Source: Olivibacter domesticus
GTDB taxonomy: Bacteria; Bacteroidota; Bacteroidia; Sphingobacteriales; Sphingobacteriaceae
Assembly: GCF_900109575.1 (NCBI RefSeq)
Contig: NZ_FOAF01000012.1
Coordinates: 1 to 64,000, forward strand
Reading direction: 5' to 3'
DNA length: 64,000 nt
Of the stretch, positions 1 through 8,840 are shown piece after piece. The notes beneath the pieces are model-generated. The model ran no database searches, was not told where the DNA came from, and saw nothing but the letters and a program-made list of their open reading frames with translations. A program made the position numbers and the translations under genes. How positions within the stretch are numbered: position 1 is the first letter of the stretch; each line of letters starts with the position of its first letter.

Positions 1-10
1 GGATCATACC

Positions 11-24
11 GAATTCTTGGGGGG
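11..24 (+). repeat. left inverted repeat core of the IS
   Basis: GAATTCTTGGGGGG, an exact inverted match to 1405-1418. The extended ends also share GGATCA outside the core and an AT-rich A/T-TTTAA inside it. Confidence 0.85.
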
Positions 25-29
25 ATACT

Positions 30-1013
30 TTAAGCATACAATTTCATTACCCGATATAGGAAGAATTTAGTATCTCTGACACCTCGGAATACGCTTCTGA
101 AAGCTTTCAATTTAGCATTGAAAGATTCGGCAGAGGCATTGGTACTCTTGTTATCAAAGTAATGCAGGATATTGGGATGATGTGCCGCAATAGATCTGGC
201 CACGCTTTGGAAAGATGCTATTCCGGAATTTTCCACCTGATTGTGCCATAGGCCGAGTTTGGTAAAAGCGCCCTCTTTACTCTTGCATTTATTGAAGATA
301 TCTCCCAATGCTATCCCCAGATCATATGCCTTTTTAAGTAGGGGAAAGCGTAAGAAAAGCAGCTCTGCACGATGTTTCTGGCTTTCTGTCCATCTTGTAG
401 GATGCCTGAACAGCAGATGTCTCGACCTGGCCAGGAGCTGTTTGAGCGTATCCCCGTTGGGTAGCAGCTCAGGATCGTAGGGAACACCCTCCTTACGTGC
501 CTTTGCGATCTTCCTGCTTTCATCATCCAACACTTCCCAACGGTATCTGATGCGCAATTCCTGAACGGCATCATAAGCAAGTTTCTGTACATGAAACCTG
601 TCTATCACCCGTCTGGCGTTCCTGAAACATCGACGGATTGCCTTTGCCATATTGGGAGCCATATCCATAGTAACCTCCCTGACCCTGTTCCTCATTCTCA
701 AAGGGATACGTTCCAGGGCATGGATGATATCTTCCGCCTTTGTTCCCCTAATGGTCGCCAGCACGGTTCCTTTTCTTCCTTTGGCGGCTTTGCTGCTTAC
801 AATGGTATAGAGTTCGCCATTGCTGAAACTGGTCTCATCGATACTCAGCTTTTCTGATATATTCCCCGGGAACACGGTCCAGTGTTCAGCATGGGGTTTC
901 TGGTCCCAGTCATGAAAGTCGCTAAGATGGTTCTTATATTGTTCCTGAAGCTGTTTGCCATCCAACTGGAAGAAAAGCCCTAAAAGATGGGCACTGATGG
1001 GATAGTTATCCAA
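30..1013 (-). CDS. ISAon1 family transposase, catalytic part
   Basis: Catalytic half of the insertion-sequence transposase, about 327 residues, with a DDE_Tnp_ISL3-like fold. Candidate catalytic acids are the Asp of LSIDETSFSNG (about residue 58), the Asp of VTMDMAPNM (about residue 116) and the Glu of NASAESFNAK near the C-terminus. The helical insertion before the Glu contains the usual HNQVENSGIASF-like stretch. The start is TTG at 1013, overlapping the stop of the N-terminal ORF by eight bases (TTGGATAA). The second frame lies +1 relative to the first, so the two parts are made either by coupled re-initiation or by a +1/-2 frameshift. No internal stop is seen and it may be active. Confidence 0.88.
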   Translation of the reverse strand: MDNYPISAHLLGLFFQLDGKQLQEQYKNHLSDFHDWDQKPHAEHWTVFPGNISEKLSIDETSFSNGELYTIVSSKAAKGRKGTVLATIRGTKAEDIIHALERIPLRMRNRVREVTMDMAPNMAKAIRRCFRNARRVIDRFHVQKLAYDAVQELRIRYRWEVLDDESRKIAKARKEGVPYDPELLPNGDTLKQLLARSRHLLFRHPTRWTESQKHRAELLFLRFPLLKKAYDLGIALGDIFNKCKSKEGAFTKLGLWHNQVENSGIASFQSVARSIAAHHPNILHYFDNKSTNASAESFNAKLKAFRSVFRGVRDTKFFLYRVMKLYA

Positions 1014-1359
1014 ATATCCCCTTTAAAAAAAGCCCGAATTCCGTAGTCATTCGAGCGCCCTGGCGAACCAGGTTCCAGTCTCTGGTAATGATTTTCCCGC
1101 TTTCCAGAACCAGCCAGCGTCTTCGTCTAATATGAAGGGTAACTTTCTGACCGCGAATAGGAAAGTCTTTGATCTCCGAAGGTGGCATAAAGCCTTTTGA
1201 TTCCAATTGGACACTTTCATATCCAGATGGGGCGATATTCTTTTCATCAAGGTGGATCTGGAGCCCTTTGTCCTTCTGGACTACTTCCATGATATCGAAA
1301 TAATCTAATAGCCCCTCGGGCATTAATAAAGTCAAAAGTTTACGTTCGGCGTCTTGCAA
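1006..1359 (-). CDS. ISAon1 family transposase N-terminal region protein
   Basis: First reading frame of the insertion sequence, 117 residues, presumably the DNA-binding part that recognises the terminal repeats. It opens with a short helical segment containing LLDYFDIMEVVQ and ends in a basic region with HIRRRRWLVLESGKI (about residues 76-90), typical of the N-terminal protein that precedes ISAon1 transposases. Its last codons pass through a run of T and A (1022-1031 on the plus strand) and it stops at 1006-1008, inside the start of the catalytic frame. The two-gene arrangement matches what I recall of this family; whether a fused product is made cannot be seen here. Confidence 0.82.
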   Translation of the reverse strand: MQDAERKLLTLLMPEGLLDYFDIMEVVQKDKGLQIHLDEKNIAPSGYESVQLESKGFMPPSEIKDFPIRGQKVTLHIRRRRWLVLESGKIITRDWNLVRQGARMTTEFGLFLKGIFG

Positions 1360-1385
1360 GGTATATATTCTTTAATAACGCTAAA

Positions 1386-1604
1386 CTAAGAATTATTTAA
1401 ATTTCCCCCCAAGAATTCCACTTGATCCTTAATTTCTATATTTGCAATCTTTCGTTCCAGTTCTCTTTTTATCTCCTGATAGTCATTTGCTTCCATGTTA
1501 TCGGTTACTAACAACTCCCTAGCCTTGCTCATTCGGGCATTCAACTCATCAATTTGTCCAAGTATTAAATCCCAACATCTATAGCAACTTAAAATTTCAA
1601 TGGC
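1386..1604 (-). pseudogene. C-terminal remnant of a serine recombinase
   Basis: An open minus-strand frame with no proper start, bounded upstream by a stop at 1605-1607. It encodes a coiled-coil tail with the stretches QIDELNARMSKARELL and EANDYQEIKRELERKI. This pattern is characteristic of the C-terminal coiled coil after the zinc ribbon of large serine recombinases carried by Bacteroidota mobile elements. The catalytic and zinc-ribbon domains are absent. From about 1428 downward the frame is insertion-sequence DNA, so the element cut off the natural 3' end. Family identity rests on the coiled-coil pattern alone, so it is likely but not certain. Confidence 0.6.
1405..1418 (-). repeat. right inverted repeat core of the IS
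   Basis: CCCCCCAAGAATTC, the exact reverse complement of 11-24. It lies inside the open frame of the recombinase remnant, so that frame runs on into IS sequence up to 1386. Confidence 0.85.
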
Positions 1605-1650
1605 TTAAATACTTTTTAGAAAGAGTAACAGTGTTAAAGAATATGGAATA

Positions 1651-1998
1651 TCATTGTGTCTTAATCTTATCTCTATGCTTCAGTCCAAATTGAATTAAAG
1701 CGTCAAGGACAAGTCTTGTTTCAGAGGCGTGTTTTGTAAGTGTATAAGAAACTGTAACGGGTTTTGTGTTATTAACGGTCCGTATAATCAGTAAGTTTTC
1801 TTCCAATTCCTGCAACTCTTTTGACAAAACTTTCGGTGTTATACCCGTAGCCCTTTCTTGTAAGTCTTTAAATCTCATTGTTTCATAGGCATGTAAATTA
1901 TGTAGAATACAAAATTTCCATTTACCCCCTAATAACTGAATGGCGTCTTTTAGAGCCAATATTTCTTCTTTTTTAACATCACTTTTTTTGTCTCTCAT
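1651..1998 (-). CDS. HxlR-family winged-helix transcriptional regulator
   Basis: About 115 residues with the HxlR layout: LLGGKWKFCILHNL (about residues 20-33), then the recognition region FKDLQERATGITPKVLSKEL, then the wing with PVTVSYTLT. Such proteins bind DNA as dimers and usually respond to electrophiles, redox state or aldehydes. The frame can be extended upstream to 2049, but ATG at 1998 is preferred because MRDKKS is a typical N-terminus and AGGAAA lies just upstream. It is divergent from the DHFR-like gene at 2083 with an 84-base gap, and HxlR genes often control the neighbouring oxidoreductase. No inducer can be read from the sequence. Confidence 0.88.
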   Translation of the reverse strand: MRDKKSDVKKEEILALKDAIQLLGGKWKFCILHNLHAYETMRFKDLQERATGITPKVLSKELQELEENLLIIRTVNNTKPVTVSYTLTKHASETRLVLDALIQFGLKHRDKIKTQ

Positions 1999-2082
1999 AA
2001 ATATAGTCACTTTCCTAAAGGTAATGAATAACAAATATAAAGTAAACACCCCTTACTTTTACACCCAAATAAAATATCAAAA

Positions 2083-2589
2083 ATGAAAGTTACATTAATA
2101 GCGAACATTTCGGTCAATGGAAGAGTATTGCTTTCTGATCATCCTCACTATCAATTACCACCAGAAGCAATGAATTTTTATTTAGAATTTGCAAAGCAGG
2201 CAGGAAACCTTGTTATAGGATTTAAAACCTTTGAGAATTTTCAGAATTTCCCCAAGGAAACAAAAGCTCTTTTTGAGGGGATAGAAATCGTGGTATTATC
2301 TAATGTGGTAGCCACGACAGAAGATTACAAAATCGTCAATAGCCCTGAAGAAGCAATTGACTATATGAAAGCAAAGGGCTTACACGAAATCGCAATTGGC
2401 GGTGGAACTGGCACGTTCAATGCTTTTATTGACAAAGATTTGGTAACGGATGTTTATTTAAATATTAACCCTATAATCACCGGAACTGGGGGAATATTAG
2501 TAAATAGCAATGAATTGAATGCTAATTTTCAGTTTAAAGAATATGCGTATAAAGATGGATTTATACGCCAACATTTAACCAGGTCGTGA
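2083..2589 (+). CDS. Dihydrofolate reductase family protein (RibD C-terminal domain-like)
   Basis: Cytosolic NAD(P)H-dependent reductase-like protein of 168 residues. The N-terminal strand MKVTLIANISVNGR, the LVIGFKTFENF segment (about 47-57), the IAIGGGTGTFNAFI nucleotide-binding glycine motif (about 106-119) and the late TDVYLNINPIITGTGG strand (about 125-140) match the RibD_C/DHFR fold. These standalone proteins are usually of unknown substrate and are not the essential folate enzyme. It is divergently transcribed from the HxlR regulator, a common pairing that suggests induction by that regulator. It probably belongs to the accessory patch next to the insertion sequence. Confidence 0.85.
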   Translation: MKVTLIANISVNGRVLLSDHPHYQLPPEAMNFYLEFAKQAGNLVIGFKTFENFQNFPKETKALFEGIEIVVLSNVVATTEDYKIVNSPEEAIDYMKAKGLHEIAIGGGTGTFNAFIDKDLVTDVYLNINPIITGTGGILVNSNELNANFQFKEYAYKDGFIRQHLTRS

Positions 2590-2696
2590 CCAGAAAATAG
2601 AAGAATGTAATAACGCTTGTTTTTTCGTAGAATCCAAGTCTTAATTGCCAGAAATGAATATTTTCAACATGTAGTACTAAAAATAATTTTTGGTCA

Positions 2697-4985
2697 TCAG
2701 AAACCTTTCGATTGCTGATTTTTGTTAATTCCCCACTGCTTATTGGGCGCTTTACCGAGTTTAAACGCTAATTCTCCCCCATTCATCAACTCTTCATAGG
2801 TGATGTAATTTCTTGTTAAGGAAGCACCATTAAGCTGTATTGACTGAATGTAAGGGTAATCATCAGGCGACTGATCGCATCTTACTTTCCAAACTTTGTT
2901 ATCCGGAAGATGAATTTCATAACGCTGATAAAGAGGGGTAGTTAACGGGTATTCTCCAGCGATAGGATTCACTGGATAAAACCCCAAAGCCGCAAAAACG
3001 TACCATGCAGACATCTGGCCAGCGTCATCATTGCCACTTAAACCGCCCGGCCCATCGCTATATTCCTCATTTAGAATTTGACGCACTCGCTCCTGTGTTT
3101 TCCATGGCGCATTCGTATAATTATAGAGGAATGGAATTTGATGACCAGGCTCATTCCCGTGCCAATAGCCCCCATTAGCAAACAACTGATCAAGGCTCTT
3201 TTCTAAAACCTGCTGCCCTCCCATCAGTTTAGCTAAGCCAGGTATATCTTGGGGCACATAAAAGGTATATTGATGAGGGGTTCCTTCTGTAATGTAGGGC
3301 TCTCGCGCCTCTCCATGAAAGGGTTTATACCAAGAGCCATCCACATAGCGCCCCCTGACCATTCCAACCTGTTTATCAAAAACCAGTTGATAGTTCTTGG
3401 CGCGCTTTAATAATTTATCATGATCCTCAGATTTCCCCAAAGCCTTGGCAAACATAGCCAATGCATAATCATCGTATGCATATTCCAATGTTCGGCTTAC
3501 CTGCTCCTTTTTATGGAAAGCGATAGGCACGCTATCTTCCATAGGGATATAACCATATTTTAAATAAGATTGTAATCCCCGTCTACCCTTTCCTTGATAA
3601 TAATCTAAAGAATCGGCTACCACAAATGCATTTTTGTACATTAGACGATAAGCTTCTTGCGCATCGAAATCTCTTATTCCTTTTAAATAAGCAGAAGCGA
3701 TAACCGAAGTGGCATGATCACCAATCATCGCTGCCGTATAACTATTCCAGCATGGAAATATGGGCAACCAGTCGCCTTGCCGGCCTTTATCTACAAGAGA
3801 AGAAACCAAGTCATTCACTAACGTAGGTTTTAAAATTTCGAGTAATGGTATTTGTGCACGATAAATGTCCCACATCGAAAAATCATCGTAATAATCCCCT
3901 TTACTGGTTCTGAGCTTATTCTGCGAAGCAAATGCAGGATACTGACCATCCACATCACTAAACAATCTAGGGTGTTGCATAGCGTGGTATAAGCTAGTAT
4001 AAAAAACACGCTTTTGCTGATTAGTAGCCTGTTCAATCATTACTTTGCCCAAAGCAAGCTCCCATGCTTGCTTTGTCTTTTGCTGAATACCTGAGAAATC
4101 CCAGTCAGGAACCTCGTTCACCAAGTTTTTATACGCGTTTTGTGCGCTTGTAAAAGACGTACCCATCTTTATATGGAGACGTTCACCTTTTTTAAGATAA
4201 AAACCGAGATAAACGCCTACATTTCCGTCTCCTATCACCTTTTTCGATTGGATAATCTTACCTTCTTTAAAAACGCCATTGATAGTTGTTTTTCTATCAG
4301 TAACCATGTAAAGGTGTCCATCAAACCCGGCGTATTCTCCCGATCCTTGATAAATACGATGTACAGGATTGGTTCCGATTACTGCAGCCTCATCATTTAA
4401 CGTTAATTCACCTGCTTCTTCATCACTATTAGCATTTATCAACAAATAGACACTATCAGAAGTCAGCGCAGTTATTTGTATCATTCCCACTCTTGCGCTT
4501 CCTGTCATCTCAACCTTCAAGTTGTAGCGGTCTAATTTAACCTTGTAGTGAGCGGGACTACTCATCTCATTATCATGGGTAAAAGTACTTTGCGGGTCTT
4601 TTAAAGCCAATGCTAACGGCCCGCTAATGGGCATAACACTGAAACTCCCATAATCTTGTGTACAAGAACCACTTAACCAATGTGTACCGCGAAAACCATT
4701 AATAAGTGAATCGGTATAATAATAAGGTGCTATACATTTCCCTTCGGTTTTTCTTGTTTGAGCAGTCCACTGTGTCATAGCAAAGGGCGGAGCCACAGAT
4801 GGAATTGTATTAGCATATTGCTCGGAACTAGCTTCAATATGCTTCTGAGACGCTGAAGTGGTACTTGCAGCCGTTCCTGCCATTGGTTGTACATAATTTA
4901 CCAGCGATGCATCTTCTTGGGCAAAACAGGGTGAGCTACTTATAACAGCTGTTAAGAAAATATAAAAAAAATGTCGGATCTTCAT
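2697..4985 (-). CDS. GH92 family alpha-mannosidase, secreted
   Basis: Calcium-dependent exo-alpha-mannosidase of glycoside hydrolase family 92, 762 residues, acting in the periplasm or at the cell surface on mannose-rich glycans. An N-terminal signal peptide (hydrophobic residues 6-19, cleavage likely after CFA) is followed by a beta-sandwich (about 30-290) and an (alpha/alpha)6 barrel. The family signatures GNEPGHQIPFLYNY (about residue 610) and GGLSGNDDAGQMSAWYVF (about residue 650) are present; the paired Asp in NDDAG matches the catalytic base pair described for Bacteroides GH92 enzymes. It stands alone, without a SusC/D pair nearby. A half-site resembling the operator of the LacI gene at 58280 lies about 225 bases upstream. 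Confidence 0.95.
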   Translation of the reverse strand: MKIRHFFYIFLTAVISSSPCFAQEDASLVNYVQPMAGTAASTTSASQKHIEASSEQYANTIPSVAPPFAMTQWTAQTRKTEGKCIAPYYYTDSLINGFRGTHWLSGSCTQDYGSFSVMPISGPLALALKDPQSTFTHDNEMSSPAHYKVKLDRYNLKVEMTGSARVGMIQITALTSDSVYLLINANSDEEAGELTLNDEAAVIGTNPVHRIYQGSGEYAGFDGHLYMVTDRKTTINGVFKEGKIIQSKKVIGDGNVGVYLGFYLKKGERLHIKMGTSFTSAQNAYKNLVNEVPDWDFSGIQQKTKQAWELALGKVMIEQATNQQKRVFYTSLYHAMQHPRLFSDVDGQYPAFASQNKLRTSKGDYYDDFSMWDIYRAQIPLLEILKPTLVNDLVSSLVDKGRQGDWLPIFPCWNSYTAAMIGDHATSVIASAYLKGIRDFDAQEAYRLMYKNAFVVADSLDYYQGKGRRGLQSYLKYGYIPMEDSVPIAFHKKEQVSRTLEYAYDDYALAMFAKALGKSEDHDKLLKRAKNYQLVFDKQVGMVRGRYVDGSWYKPFHGEAREPYITEGTPHQYTFYVPQDIPGLAKLMGGQQVLEKSLDQLFANGGYWHGNEPGHQIPFLYNYTNAPWKTQERVRQILNEEYSDGPGGLSGNDDAGQMSAWYVFAALGFYPVNPIAGEYPLTTPLYQRYEIHLPDNKVWKVRCDQSPDDYPYIQSIQLNGASLTRNYITYEELMNGGELAFKLGKAPNKQWGINKNQQSKGF

Positions 4986-5210
4986 GAGAATAGTCTGTAA
5001 ATAATCGATTCCTTTTCGGGATATGGCTAGGTGATATTATAGGTTATCTTTTTGTTATTGGCCTTATGTTTTCAATTAAACAACATTATGGCTTATTAAA
5101 ATATTTATAGATTAATGGATATACTTGAAACAATTATTATGCATTAAGAATTAGTAATTATTACAAATGTATTGATACTTGCTATCTGTCAAAGTAATGT
5201 TTATTATTTT

Positions 5211-5225
5211 TTTACTTAATCGTTT
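5211..5225. promoter_or_regulatory. LacI-type operator half-site candidate
   Basis: TTTACTTAATCGTTT, identical over 15 bases to the left side of the palindrome in front of the LacI gene (58229-58243). The right half of the palindrome is not conserved here. A match of this length can occur by chance in AT-rich DNA, so this is a candidate only. Confidence 0.35.
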
Positions 5226-5317
5226 TCGCAGTAGAATTTTTTAGATGTTGTTTGAGAGAAGCAACATGGTATTCACTTTATAATTCGGCAAAATTCTTAA
5301 AAAAGGAAAATAACTAC

Positions 5318-5325
5318 TACCTTTG
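5318..5325 (+). promoter_or_regulatory. adk promoter -7 box
   Basis: TACCTTTG, a perfect TAnnTTTG element of the Bacteroidota housekeeping sigma factor, 150 bases before the adk start. No good TTTG is seen at the -33 position. Confidence 0.5.
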
Positions 5326-5474
5326 CGACCGTTATTTTTACAAGCATCGCAAGGTATGACTTACGAAGAAGCGATGATCCAGGTGCGGATAAGCTTGAAT
5401 TGAGGCTCCGCAGAATACATTCATTTATGTCAAAACCTAATCCATTAACGATTAGGATATTTAAAATTACAAGC

Positions 5475-6050
5475 ATGCTAAATTTAGTTTTATTTGGTCC
5501 TCCAGGAGCCGGAAAAGGCACACAATCTCAGAAGCTCATTGAAAAGTATCAACTGATTCACCTATCTACGGGAGATATTTTGCGTGGAGAAATCACCCAA
5601 GGAACCTCACTTGGCATCGAAGCCAAGAAATTAATGGACGAGGGTAAGTTAGTCCCTGATGAAGTTGTAATTGGCATGATCAGTAACAAACTAGATAACA
5701 ACAGTGACGCCAAGGGATTTATTTTCGATGGTTTTCCGCGTACCGTTGCACAGGCAGAAGCGCTTGATTCCTTATTGGCTTCTAAAAAGGCTCAGATTTC
5801 GGGTATGATTGCACTACAGGTAGAGGAAGCAGAGCTAGAAAAGCGTTTGCTATTAAGAGGAAAAGAATCTGGCCGCCCCGATGATGCAAATCCGGAAATT
5901 ATAAAAAAGCGCATCGTTGAATATAACAGCAAGACAGCTCCAGTAGCTAACTATTATGAAGAACAAGGGAAGCTCAAAAATATTAATGGCGTAGGTTCGA
6001 TTGAAGAAATATTCAGCAACATATGTCAAGTAATTGATAATTATAAATAG
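5475..6050 (+). CDS. adk: Adenylate kinase
   Basis: Cytosolic adenylate kinase (ATP + AMP to 2 ADP), 191 residues from the ATG at 5475. It begins with the P-loop FGPPGAGKGTQ (about residues 7-17), followed by the AMP-binding LSTGDILRGEI (about 35-45), the FDGFPRTVAQAEAL motif (about 84-97) and the LID region RGKESGRPDD (about 132-141). The short LID without zinc cysteines is usual for Bacteroidota. Upstream in-frame starts at 5400 and 5427 would add a stretch that family members lack, so they are rejected. Twelve bases separate it from obg, so the two are probably co-transcribed. Confidence 0.96.
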   Translation: MLNLVLFGPPGAGKGTQSQKLIEKYQLIHLSTGDILRGEITQGTSLGIEAKKLMDEGKLVPDEVVIGMISNKLDNNSDAKGFIFDGFPRTVAQAEALDSLLASKKAQISGMIALQVEEAELEKRLLLRGKESGRPDDANPEIIKKRIVEYNSKTAPVANYYEEQGKLKNINGVGSIEEIFSNICQVIDNYK

Positions 6051-6062
6051 TACTACCAATCC

Positions 6063-7061
6063 ATGGCTCAGGGTTCAAATTTTGTTGATTACGTTAAAAT
6101 CTGTTGCCGTTCGGGTCATGGAGGGGCGGGTTCCGCACACCTACACCGCGATAAGCATACTGCTAAAGGCGGTCCTGATGGTGGAGATGGCGGAAGAGGT
6201 GGCCATATTATACTTAAAGGCAACAGCCAACTATGGACGCTTTTACATCTCAAATACCGTAAACATATTATTGCCGAACAAGGAGGCCCAGGTTTGGCAG
6301 CGCTTCAGCATGGTAAAAATGGAGAGGATGAGATCTTAGAGGTTCCGTTGGGAACGATTGCCAGAAATGCGGAGACAGGCGAGATCCTCTTTGATATTAC
6401 CGAAGATGGCGAAATAAAGATCCTTACTGCCGGCGGCCGTGGCGGACTAGGAAATTGGCACTTTAAAAGTCCTACCCAACAAACACCCCGTTTTGCGCAA
6501 CCCGGTGAGCCAGGTAAAGAAGAATGGATGATTTTAGAGCTTAAAATTTTGGCTGATGTGGGTCTCGTGGGCTTCCCAAATGCCGGAAAATCAACGCTCT
6601 TGTCGGTTGTTTCCGCAGCTAAACCTGAAATTGCTGATTACCCCTTTACTACTATCGTACCAAATTTAGGCATTGTATCTTACCGTGATAATAAGTCATT
6701 CGTTATGGCAGATATACCAGGCATAATAGAAGGGGCTTCTGAGGGGAAAGGTTTGGGGTATCGTTTTTTACGGCATATTGAGCGAAACTCCGTGCTGCTT
6801 TTTATGGTTCCTTCAGACACGAATCGAACTATTGCAGAAGAATATCAGATATTACTCCATGAACTCACTGCTTATAATCCGGAGCTGCTAGACAAACCGC
6901 GCTTATTAGCGATAACAAAATCTGATTTATTGGATGAAGAGCTCCAAAACGAAATGGAAAAGGAGTTACCTAAAGACATCAAACATATTTTTATATCGTC
7001 TGTTGCTCAAAAAGGAATTTCTCAGCTAAAAGACCTTGTTTGGCAAGCTATAAACAGTTAG
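6063..7061 (+). CDS. obgE: Obg/CgtA family GTPase
   Basis: Essential ribosome-associated GTPase involved in 50S assembly and stress signalling, 332 residues. The glycine-rich Obg fold occupies about residues 1-158, with repeats such as [12 protein letters not shown]. The G domain follows: G1 GFPNAGKS (about 167-174), the TTIVPN switch I, G3 DIPGIIEG (about 213-220), and G4 appearing as ITKSD rather than NKxD. The protein ends soon after the G domain and has no C-terminal OCT domain, which is normal in Bacteroidota. It follows adk by 12 bases. The start ATG at 6063 gives the usual [14 protein letters not shown]-terminus. Confidence 0.95.
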   Translation: MAQGSNFVDYVKICCRSGHGGAGSAHLHRDKHTAKGGPDGGDGGRGGHIILKGNSQLWTLLHLKYRKHIIAEQGGPGLAALQHGKNGEDEILEVPLGTIARNAETGEILFDITEDGEIKILTAGGRGGLGNWHFKSPTQQTPRFAQPGEPGKEEWMILELKILADVGLVGFPNAGKSTLLSVVSAAKPEIADYPFTTIVPNLGIVSYRDNKSFVMADIPGIIEGASEGKGLGYRFLRHIERNSVLLFMVPSDTNRTIAEEYQILLHELTAYNPELLDKPRLLAITKSDLLDEELQNEMEKELPKDIKHIFISSVAQKGISQLKDLVWQAINS

Positions 7062-7221
7062 TTTTTATTATTTTAAATAAACACTGAAAAATACAACGCA
7101 ACACTATTCTCGTCTGTAAGATTTGGACGTGCCATCTTTATTAAATTCTATAGCGTATTTTTGTCTTGAACCATCAATTGTTCGTGGGTACCAAGTTAAT
7201 TTCCCACCAGAGAAGATTTTT

Positions 7222-8739
7222 CTATTGTCGCATCAATCGTATACTAAACAAATTATTTCTTTCATCCTTAGCTTCTAACACCAATCTTTTTCTCTTTGAT
7301 AAGTGCAGCAGCTTATTTAATTTCTTAATATCTTTTAACAGATCTTCAGACGCAATACCATTAATTCTTTCAACAATGGCTTCCTCCTTAATTTTCCCCC
7401 TCATGCTAGGCGAAATCGAAAACTTAACTCTCAAGTGCCCAGCATGATCGAATCCCATCATTAGCCCTCCAAGGATAAAATCTTGTGGGTAATTAAAAGT
7501 ATGATTAGGTGATAAATAGATTACTTTCTTTAAGAGATCTATTACAAAATTATAACGACCGATGAGACGGGCACCTATCGAGCCATCGGCAATGGTTTTC
7601 CAATTTCTATCAAGGTTTTTTGTATCCATTAAATTTATTGGAATATTTTCCAACGGCAAATTTGAGCCTAAAGTGAGGCCGCTAGCGATTCCTCCAAAAG
7701 CAGTTGAAGTTACGCCCATGCTTGTAACAAGACTGGTATAAAGTGGCCTGAAGCCATTTGTTAGCAGATTATTCGCTACTACAAAGGATGGGAATACTAA
7801 TAGATTATAACGAGCTCCTGTATCAAAGAAAAAGCTTCCCCGTACATTTTTACGTCGAGCGATATTCAATTCTACCGGTAATAATATATTGCCTGGGACC
7901 TTAACAGGTATAGCAATAGCATTTTCTTCGGGTTCATAATATCCAAAATCATACAATGACAGTTCATTTTTATCATAATTCACTTTTACGATAAAGCGTT
8001 TGGTTAATGTATTGCCAATAATACCGTCTGTGCGTTTATGATAATCATTAACAAGTGCAATGCGTTGGCCAGTTAAAGCCAACTTGCCTAGATATACCGT
8101 ATTTTCTGTAGATACATAAGCCTGCCTATGCCCCCCTAATACGGTGACTTGTTTCGTTTTATTAGCGACTATACCTAACGAATCGGCTAAATCTTTAGAT
8201 AAAACCATGCCGTCGGCACCAGTGTCAAACAATAACCGCACCATACGCTTATGGCTATTCAAGGTAACTTTTAATATGATTGCACCATTATCATTCTCAA
8301 AGGGAATTGTAATTCTATGCTTAGCAATGACACTTCTATCCATGCCAAATAACCTATCAAACTGTTCAAGATAAAGTATGCTACCACCCTTATCCAATAC
8401 CATATCGTTCGTATCTAACAATTTGTTACGATTATAAAAGCCAATTTTTACGAAGGTTAAATCACGCTTTTGCTGTATAGAGATTAAAGCTATTGAGTCG
8501 GCAGGATAGTTTTTTAGTATTTGTTTGAGCATTCCATCTGTCGCATTCATATGGTATGCAGCTATACTAAAATCTGTAGAAAGAAGTGGCTTGAGTGCTG
8601 CAGGATTTTTGTATTTAAATATTTGGTTAAGAGCGGTTAAAGCTTTCCTAGCCGATATCTTTTCTTGCGCAATTAGTTGTGGAACATTGCCTAAAAAAAC
8701 GAGTAATGCAGCTACCAATATCCTACATGTAATAATCAT
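7222..8739 (-). CDS. Secreted retropepsin/pepsin-like aspartic protease family protein with two DTG motifs
   Basis: A 505-residue exported protein with a signal peptide (about 1-24, ending LIAQ). It carries two retropepsin-like lobes in one chain, with LLFDTGADGMVLS at about residue 171 and FFFDTGARYNLLV at about residue 306. Both keep the Asp-Thr-Gly active-site triad, so the chain could form an intramolecular pair like pepsin. The last 85 residues look like a degenerate PDZ domain. A roughly 120-residue region before the first lobe resembles a secreted NTF2-like/accumulation domain but is not recognised. The next gene upstream (8841) is a paralogue. Catalysis is inferred from motifs; many such Bacteroidota proteins have no known substrate. 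Confidence 0.8.
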   Translation of the reverse strand: MIITCRILVAALLVFLGNVPQLIAQEKISARKALTALNQIFKYKNPAALKPLLSTDFSIAAYHMNATDGMLKQILKNYPADSIALISIQQKRDLTFVKIGFYNRNKLLDTNDMVLDKGGSILYLEQFDRLFGMDRSVIAKHRITIPFENDNGAIILKVTLNSHKRMVRLLFDTGADGMVLSKDLADSLGIVANKTKQVTVLGGHRQAYVSTENTVYLGKLALTGQRIALVNDYHKRTDGIIGNTLTKRFIVKVNYDKNELSLYDFGYYEPEENAIAIPVKVPGNILLPVELNIARRKNVRGSFFFDTGARYNLLVFPSFVVANNLLTNGFRPLYTSLVTSMGVTSTAFGGIASGLTLGSNLPLENIPINLMDTKNLDRNWKTIADGSIGARLIGRYNFVIDLLKKVIYLSPNHTFNYPQDFILGGLMMGFDHAGHLRVKFSISPSMRGKIKEEAIVERINGIASEDLLKDIKKLNKLLHLSKRKRLVLEAKDERNNLFSIRLMRQ

Positions 8740-8840
8740 TTACAGCATCTAATGGTAAAGATCTAAACGCCCAATATGGGACTAACTGATCGCAAATATA
8801 GGTAAACGTTGCCTTAGTAATGCAGGAAATGGTGAATTCG

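Larger units (their letters stand above)
1..1428 (-). mobile_element. ISAon1-type insertion sequence (ISL3-like DDE transposase)
   Basis: A complete or nearly complete insertion sequence with two overlapping transposase reading frames on the minus strand. Its ends carry inverted repeats. The 14-base core GAATTCTTGGGGGG lies at 11-24, and its reverse complement at 1405-1418. Outside the core, GGATCA at 1-6 is mirrored by TGATCC at 1423-1428, separated from the core by four unlike bases. I therefore place the ends at about 1 and 1428; the left end may run out of the window. No target duplication can be checked because the left flank is missing. The right end abuts the tail of a serine-recombinase remnant. 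Family assignment is from memory of two-ORF ISAon1 elements of Bacteroidota. Confidence 0.85.
4986..5474. other. intergenic region between divergent GH92 and adk genes
   Basis: About 490 AT-rich bases. It contains the adk promoter box (5318-5325), a roughly 145-base adk leader, and a LacI-operator-like half-site at 5211-5225. Two in-frame ATGs for adk (5427 and the 5400 region) lie in the leader but are not needed. A 15-codon open frame at 5357-5404 is too short to support as a gene. Confidence 0.6.

Noticed and set aside
1022-1031. Slippery T TTT TTA heptamer for -1 frameshifting in the insertion sequence
   Set aside because: The heptamer is in register, but the -1 frame soon meets a stop; the second transposase frame is +1, so classic -1 shifting does not apply.
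5357-5404. 15-codon frame in the adk leader
   Set aside because: Too short to support, with no attenuation structure or conservation evidence available.
6034-6339. Open frame overlapping the start of obg
   Set aside because: It lies in another frame of a clear obg gene and has no family features.
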